From Dastarcus helophoroides (lineage: Eukaryota > Arthropoda > Insecta > Coleoptera > Bothrideridae): a stretch of 64,000 nt of DNA. Made by a program: the position numbers and the translations under genes. Below, in pieces: positions 58,801 through 64,000 of the stretch. The notes beneath the pieces are model-generated. The model was not told the DNA's origin. It ran no database searches and saw nothing but the letters and a program-made list of their open reading frames with translations. Each line of letters begins with the position of its first letter. The stretch's first letter is position 1. The stretch lies in NCBI GenBank assembly GCA_028583605.1, contig CM053330.1:17509539-17573538 (forward strand). Reading direction: 5' to 3'.

Positions 58801-60835
58801 CTATTTGGACCTCTTGAGGTGTTATATGCTCTATCCCTTGATTGCCAGGGACATTTATTTTACATCTCCTTTCTTTTTTGAACTCTACTCTGTCTTCTTG
58901 CAGCAATTTTCCATAATAATTCTTTCATTTGTGAAGTGGTATTGTCATATGCGGCTTCATGTATTGCTTTCATTATGTTCGTGTACATTTTTTCAGTTGT
59001 GGTTTCCTCAACATGCCTTAGTTTCTCACTTACTCTTAGTTTGTATAAGAATAAAACCGATGTATCTTGAAGGAGTTGTAACTTGTATCTAAGAAAATTT
59101 TCTTCTTCTGCTTCGTCTTTATTTGTACATTCTTGGATCTTGGACTTTGGTTTACTAAATGGAAATGTTACCTTTGCTTTTAGAAGGAAATGGTCGGATC
59201 CGCATTCGGTTCCTCGAATGTTTCCTGTTTTTCCTATCATATAATTAATAACAGATTGTAATTTTCAAGTCGGTTGGGTCCAGGTATATTTATGTATATT
59301 TTTGTGTTCGAAAAAGCCATTCCATATTTTAAGATCATATTCTTCACACATTTCTATCAGTCGCTGTCCATTATTATTTTTGATCTTATCTCCGAATCTT
59401 CCTATAATTATCTATTATTATGCGTCCTAAAAACGTTAGTAGTTGCTGTCCTTTTTTTTAAATTGCACCCTCCACTTTTTTTCATTAGTAATTGGTTCAT
59501 TCTGAATACATGTAGTTTTTTTTATTGAACTACTGATTCTAGATCTAATTTAAAGACACCGTTGAAAAGATGAACAGGTAAAAAAACATGTCTGGCAAGG
59601 TTTCTATCCTTTAATTCCTAAAATTTCTGTTTTCAAGTAACAAAATTATTTTATCCCTTAGAGGTGTGCAAATTTAACAGGAAATTATTTTTCTACTTGC
59701 TTCACCAACGTGTACAATTTTTTAGAAATTGCAGAAAGAAGTAATTGCATGCACAAAGAATACTTGATGGGCCGTGGATGACAGACTAGTTGGGTTATGT
59801 TAGCATTTTTCTTCAATTTCGCAGAATTTCTACAAAATCTCCCGGCTTAGATACCATAAGAAGGAAAACCCTTACCCTCTTTTTTGATCCAATTATTATT
59901 TTATAACATCTTGAATCATGTTTGTCTGTTGATATCCAACCAAGATTAGAAGTTTATTTTTAAATATGATAAAATAATATAACCCAAAAAGAAACTTTCT
60001 GCAGTGCTTTCACTAGTTATTATTTGAAAAATAAATAAGGATAAAAATGAATTTCAGAAGTAAAAGACTCATGGGAGAAGCTATGTAAGGGTTAGGGAGA
60101 CTTGGCCTTCCCAAAAGAAAAATGAATTTCCTTTTTAGTGAACCTTCGGGCGAGATATGGAAATGTAACTTGATGAGGAACTTTTTTTTTTGATCGACAA
60201 AAATTGATTGACTCAAATACGAAAATATAAATGGCCCTCAAAAATCTTGCTTCAAAATAATCTCTTTTTATAGTTAACGACATAACCTGATATTCTCGAG
60301 TTAAAGCCCTCCCAGATCGAATAGCCTAACTTCGCCCACGAAACGACTCCATTATATGGAAACGCCGAAGAGGAAGAATCAAAAAAGATTCTTCTTTCTT
60401 CACTTTTACTGACTAATATTTTATGAAAGAAACTTTTCCACCTAAAATAAGATGACAGTTGCAGTAGTTACAAAAAAAAAATAAGTATATGAATTACTTC
60501 CTATGAAGTCGACGTGATTTAACATCTGGCAAATACTGCAATCGTAATTGTGCAAATAATGCCCTGTTAAACTTCATTTAACAAGGCTTTAAGCTTCATA
60601 TAAATAATCACAACAAACTAGTTACACATTTGACAGTTGTGTGTTAAGGCAAGTATATAGTTTTTAAACATTTGGGAGCTATGACTTGGGAATTGAACTT
60701 ACTTGTTATAGAAATCGTCTTTCTTGTCCTTATTTAAAATAAGTTTCGGTGCAGGATATATTTCATTGGTACGACAAGTGAAATTGACACTCGACTTATT
60801 TGACTTCACTTCTATAATAAAATCACGTTCTGGCT
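55847..60835 (-). CDS. Immunoglobulin-fold protein gene, three internal exons
   Basis: Minus-strand exons 60703-60835 (133 nt), 55921-56099 (179 nt) and a microexon 55847-55864 (18 nt) join in frame. The first ends in phase 2 and the second supplies the missing base; the second and third boundaries are phase 1. Splice sites: TTTTGTTGTAG before exon 1, GTAAGT after it, TTTCAATTTTCAG before exon 2, TTCTTTATTTCAG before the microexon and GTAAGT after it. Exon 2 ends either at a GC donor (AAG/GCGAGT) or 9 bases later at GTAAAC; both keep frame. The protein piece has SSVNFTCRTNEIYPAP (B-strand Cys) and GTLVHCELRIPGTGYV (F-strand Cys), an Ig-like pair as in insect secreted or surface Ig proteins, then YYPQ and an acidic DDQN. 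First and last exons were not found. The 4.6 kb intron holds the foldback and RTE insertions. Confidence 0.7.
56162..57290. mobile_element. Foldback MITE with duplicated right arm, in Ig-gene intron
   Basis: The left end CAGTGTTTGACATAGGCCAA follows TA. The left arm (56162-56540) is inverted at 56870-57290; landmarks are GTTGGCC, TTTCCTACAACTTT and GTTCGAAAACGGCAGCTTCA. A third partial copy of the right arm lies at 56590-56865. The right terminus is degraded. It lies 63 bp upstream of an Ig-gene 3' splice site. Confidence 0.75.
57350..59450 (-). mobile_element. RTE-clade non-LTR retrotransposon, 5'-truncated
   Basis: Minus strand, reading down from 59450. Endonuclease end: FGDKIKNNNGQRLIEMCEEY, NIHKYTWTQPT and RGTECGSDHFLLKAKV at 59190-59230. 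A linker ends at about 58860. RT: NGKAPGSEAVTIELIK (58740-58790), FKEGIINNIFKKG, NYRGITVLSSIG, SGFRAGRSLTDNIF, LRQGCCVAPTLF (58215-58255) and an intact FADD box near 58110. The C-terminal end, 57720-57361, has LNWYRHLRRMPNEWWPSKIF, then RKRGRPKLTW. The copy ends in a TTATTA-type simple repeat (57350-57365 on plus). Stops and shifts split it into several frames, so it is dead. It sits in the Ig-gene intron in the gene's own orientation. Confidence 0.88.
59451..60695. other. Intron sequence, no further feature recognised
   Basis: AT-rich part of the Ig-gene intron between the RTE 5' truncation and the upstream exon; no repeats or coding signal recognised. Confidence 0.45.
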
Positions 60836-60844
60836 CTACAACAA

Positions 60845-61838
60845 AAGTTATAAAAATTAAAATTAATACATATCAATAAATAATTATTGTATTCAATAGC
60901 AAAAGTAACAAACTAAAGAAAAATTCATAATTTTAAATAAACAAGTCTATGTATAACCGAAGTCTAGTATAGTTGCCAAATATTTTTTTGTTTTATTTAT
61001 ATTTCGAATGCCACATATTAATACATTTACTCAAAATAGTGTTCCCATATTTATATCTTTAAATGTCGCAAATTCTAAGCCATTTGCATAATACCAATAT
61101 TTAGGACTTGCATTCCACATAATTTAAATGCCCAAGCAATTAAGAACACGAAAGTTCAATAAACAATTAAAGGTTTTCGGTTTTACCCTCATTCTGAATG
61201 ACGTAACGTTGATAATACGTTTCTATTTTTTGTGATTAGTGAGTGAATATTGCTTTTGGTGTATTAACATTCTATTACTTATGAATATGTTACAAGAATG
61301 CAATTAACAGAAAATTATAGATAATTACCGACAGTAGCGGATCCATAATTCTAAGGAGGAAACATTCAAAAATAACTATGCTGGTAATAAAACTTAATCT
61401 ACTTATACTAATATTTGTTTATATGGAATGCGCTAATAATATCACTATTACTGCTTGTAATTGACTAAGAACCAATATAAAAATTTCGAATTGCTCTTGA
61501 GGGAGAGGGGGTTCCACACCAGAAAACCCGCCCAGTGGGTCCAGCCTTGATTCACTGCCGAAGAAATTTATCGTACCCATTGCAGTTTTAATTTGGAATA
61601 TGGAATGATGAAGGACAAATTCAGCCTAATAAGTCCAGCGGGAGCATTCAAAACCGCAGTCACAATAAGAGTACTGGGAACCAAAAATGCAATATCAAGG
61701 GAAAGTCATAACCAAAAAACAAAAGAAAAAAAAACACTTAATACATAAGTAAGAGGATTTTAGTAATACAATAGAAAATAGAAAACTTACAAAGAAAATA
61801 AAAGGTTGTATAAGAAATCACATGTAGTAGAAGTATCC
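60845..61838. other. No gene recognised
   Basis: Upstream of the Ig exon; further 5' exons should lie here or beyond but none was convincingly found. 61500-61720 is GC-richer and has a plus-strand open run (FNLEYGMMKDKFSLISPAGA) of unknown nature. Confidence 0.4.
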
Positions 61839-61840
61839 TA

Positions 61841-62992
61841 TTGGTTGGTAACTAAGTTATTGCCGATTTTGTCGATAGATGAACTTTAAACTTTCTTTTG
61901 TTTTGTTAACGTGGTCAAAGCATCTAACCTATATTTTTTTCTTATTGTTTGGACTTCTACCTTTAATTTAGTAAAAAAATTATATCGATTAGTGCTTTAG
62001 TTTTGTTTATATCCCAATTTAAAAATGGAAGAACAGGACGTGCACTTCAGACATATTTTATTGTATTACTTCCGCAAAGGCAAGAACGCATCGCAAGCAC
62101 AAAAGAAGTTACGTGCCGTATATGGAAATGAAACCTTGAAAGAAAGGCAGTGTCGAAATTGGTTTGTCAGATTTTGTTCTGGTGATTTTTCACTGAAAAA
62201 TGCTCAACGATCTGGCCGTCCAATCGAAGTCGATGAAACCCATATCAAGGCCATTATCGATTCAGATCGTCATAGCACAACACGTGATATTGCAGAGAAG
62301 CTCAATGTTTCGCATACATGCATTGAAAAAAAATTAAAAATGCTTGTTTATGTGAAGCAACTCGATTTATGGATCTCTCACCAGCTTAAGGAAATAATTG
62401 CAACGCATTAGCATCTGCGATTCGCTTCTGAAACGCAACGAAATTGATCCATTTCTGAAAAGCCTAATTACTGGCGACGAAAAGTGGATAGTTTGTAACA
62501 ACGTTAATTGGAAGAGATCGTGGGTGATGCAAGATGAACCAGCCCAAACGACATCAAAAACGGAGATTCACCAAAAAAAGATTATGCTGTCGGTCTGGTG
62601 GGATTATAAAGGAATTTTGTACTTTGAACTTATGCCATAAAACCAAACGATCAATTTAAATGTGTATGTTCAATAACTCGCCAAACTGGACGATGCAATT
62701 CAAGAAAGTCGGCCGGTATTGTCAAATCGTAAGGGTGTTATTTTCCTCCATGATACCGCAAAGCCCCACACGTCCTTGGTCACTCGCCAAAAATTATTGG
62801 AACTGGGTTGGGATGTTTTGTCACATCCATCATGTAGAATTTTACGAACGTGGAATTTTTACACTGCCAGAACGATGGCAAAAGATCATCGACAATAACG
62901 GACACTATCTAATTGAATAAAATTATATTTTTAAGCAAAAATTTTGAATTTTCCATCTTATTGAAATCGGCAATCACTTAGTTGCCAACCAA
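61841..62992 (+). mobile_element. Mariner transposon, mellifera-type TIRs
   Basis: TIRs TTGGTTGGTAACTAAGTTAT and, inverted, TTGGTTGGCAACTAAGTGAT, continuing GCCGATTT. TA target duplications at 61839-61840 and 62993-62994. Length 1152 bp. Confidence 0.93.
62025..62920 (+). pseudogene. Mariner transposase, frameshifted and deleted
   Basis: MEEQDVHFRHILLYYFRKGK opens the N-terminal paired-type DNA-binding part (SQAQKKLRAVYGNETLKERQ, SGRPIEVDETHIKAIIDSDR, TTRDIAEKLNVSHTCIEKKL). The first frame stops at 62411. The next frame continues LITGDEKWIVCNNVNWKRSW (first catalytic D) to 62640. The third holds the LHDTAKPHTS motif (second D; normally HDNARPH) near 62745-62775. The SPDLAPSDYHLF segment with the third catalytic D is deleted after LGWDVLSHPS, and the end reads LPERWQKIIDNNGHYLIE. 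Dead, but relatively young judging by the intact TIRs. Irregular length of about 298 residues against about 345 for the family. Confidence 0.9.
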
Positions 62993-63296
62993 TACTACGC
63001 CACTCGCAAATAAGTGAACTTATGTGCTTTGAGACCTTTGAATATAGAATAAATAAAACTGTTTCAATTTTATATGTCGGCGGAGAAAAAATCTCGTAAG
63101 ATCATAGATTTTTCAAGCGTAGAAAATGGAAGTAGCCTCGAAGCATTATCGAAAAGACCCTAAAGACAATTTGAGAATTTCTGAGAAGTCCTCATAGCAG
63201 AACTGATTAATAAGGAAAACGGAGGACAAAACTGAAAACAGCTAATGAAGCTTTCCTTTAAGAAGTAGGTTTAGTGGGTAGGAGGTCCTGGATACT

Positions 63297-63430
63297 CTAA
63301 ACCAACGGTCGCAACCCGCGGGCCACATGCAACCCCCTCGTTGCGGCCAGCAGACTCTTGATGAGGAGAGCGTTTTTTTGTCCCAAACTTATCAGGACCC
63401 GACCGAGTTATTTAGTTGCTCTGGACAAAA
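63297..63430. mobile_element. hAT-like terminal fragment
   Basis: CGGTCGCAACCCGCGGGCCA followed by a GCGGCC-rich stretch resembles the ends of Buster/Charlie-type hAT elements. No matching other end or TSD was found. Confidence 0.4.
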
Positions 63431-63556
63431 ATAATAATTGCCAACCTTTACATTGCTTCTTATAACTTAAGACCTTGTTATTCCATAGACAATGAAAATT
63501 TATAGCTTATAAAGACATATTTTCCCGAGGAATATATTAATAAAGAAAAAGTTATA

Positions 63557-64000
63557 CGAGGGTAAATCAAATATGAACCGGAATTTGTTTTTAAAAATTT
63601 ATTACTACAGGATACATATATGATAGTTATTAACTATTTGTCTACATAATCTCCTGATTTTGTTATGCTTTTTTCCCAACGGATTGGGAGTTTCTAAATC
63701 ATCATAAAATGAGGGAGGCGTGTTTGTAGCCAGTTGCGCACAAATGTCTCAACAGCAGCATCATTATGGAATCGCTCACCTCCTGGAGTTTCTTTCACTG
63801 GCTCAAACACATGATAATCGCATGGTGATAAGTCGGCACTATGAGGAGGGTGTTCTAATGTTGCCCAATGCATTTTCTCTTATTTTCGGTATGTCAGATT
63901 GTTGGGGTGGGCATTTTGGTAAAGGAAAATCACATTTCTGACCGAAAATTCGCGCCTCTTTTTTACTTTATTCAATAGCTGGCAGCAGCTGGCAGCAGCA
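63557..64000 (-). mobile_element. Mariner copy 2, truncated by window end
   Basis: On plus it begins with the TIR CGAGGGTAAATCAAATATGAAC after TA. The minus strand encodes the C-terminal transposase: a damaged second-motif region near 63930, EKMHWATLEHPPHSADLSPC then DYHVFEPVKETPGG (third catalytic D present), ERFHNDAAVE, and PNPLGKKHNKIRRL. Broken by shifts. Inverted relative to the 44 kb copy, and keeps the third-motif region that copy lost. Confidence 0.85.

Noticed and set aside
1..64000. tRNA or rRNA genes
   Set aside because: GGTTCGAA-type strings occur (for example 24163, 54772) but lack the rest of a tRNA fold; the first is a hAT terminal repeat.

Overview
This window looks like nuclear DNA from an insect; the order cannot be fixed from sequence alone. 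It is strongly AT-rich, has spliced eukaryotic genes with GT-AG introns, and is packed with decayed arthropod-type transposable elements (TEs): jockey-, I- and RTE-like non-LTR elements, copia, Penelope, hAT, a Mutator-like element (MULE), and mariner/Tc1. Only two cellular genes are visible, plus two pseudogene copies of a third.

Layout. 1-1.1 kb: jockey-like reverse transcriptase (RT) fragment (minus). 2.8-8.3 kb: degenerate AT-rich repeat, in which a 3.1 kb hAT-type non-autonomous element (4222-7283) encloses a Tc1/mariner-type foldback (4479-5847). 8.4-9.9 kb: 5'-truncated Penelope-like element with GIY-YIG coding and hammerhead-like motifs. 10.6-14.2 kb: an intact four-coding-exon gene for a secreted/type I membrane zona pellucida (ZP) domain protein with a Pro/Thr/Tyr-rich repeat region. 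14.6-20.1 kb: AT-rich repeat, a jockey 3' end, an ~80 bp tandem array and a MULE carrying FLYWCH and transposase remnants. 20.1-25.7 kb: a dead copia element split by a 3.5 kb hAT element with an exact 8 bp target duplication. 25.7-26.3 kb and 40.9-41.5 kb: two inverted pseudogene copies of EIF1AD. 28-35 kb: AT-rich repeat, Penelope-type terminal repeats and an I-like element with RNase H. 36-41 kb: the least repetitive stretch, without a recognisable gene. 41.6-44 kb: AT-rich repeat. 44-49 kb: mariner, a Tc1-like element with long terminal inverted repeats (TIRs), a near-perfect 214 bp palindrome and a second jockey copy. 50.1-53.5 kb: a large foldback element with nested elements and hairpin-forming tandem repeats. 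54.4-55 kb: LTR-like promoter. 55.8-60.8 kb: three minus-strand exons of an immunoglobulin (Ig)-fold gene, including an 18 nt microexon, with one intron invaded by a foldback and an RTE element. 61.8-63 kb: mellifera-type mariner. 63.6 kb-end: a second copy of the 44 kb mariner.

The most unusual theme is the AT-rich repeat with an 18-20 bp GAAATTTT-like unit, about a quarter of the window by summed coordinates. It is strand-asymmetric, has alignable dispersed copies, and twice forms the interior of hAT elements that have clear TIRs and target site duplications (TSDs). The genes do not form a pathway. The ZP protein is probably an apical extracellular-matrix component and the Ig protein probably extracellular; everything else is mobile DNA or its debris.
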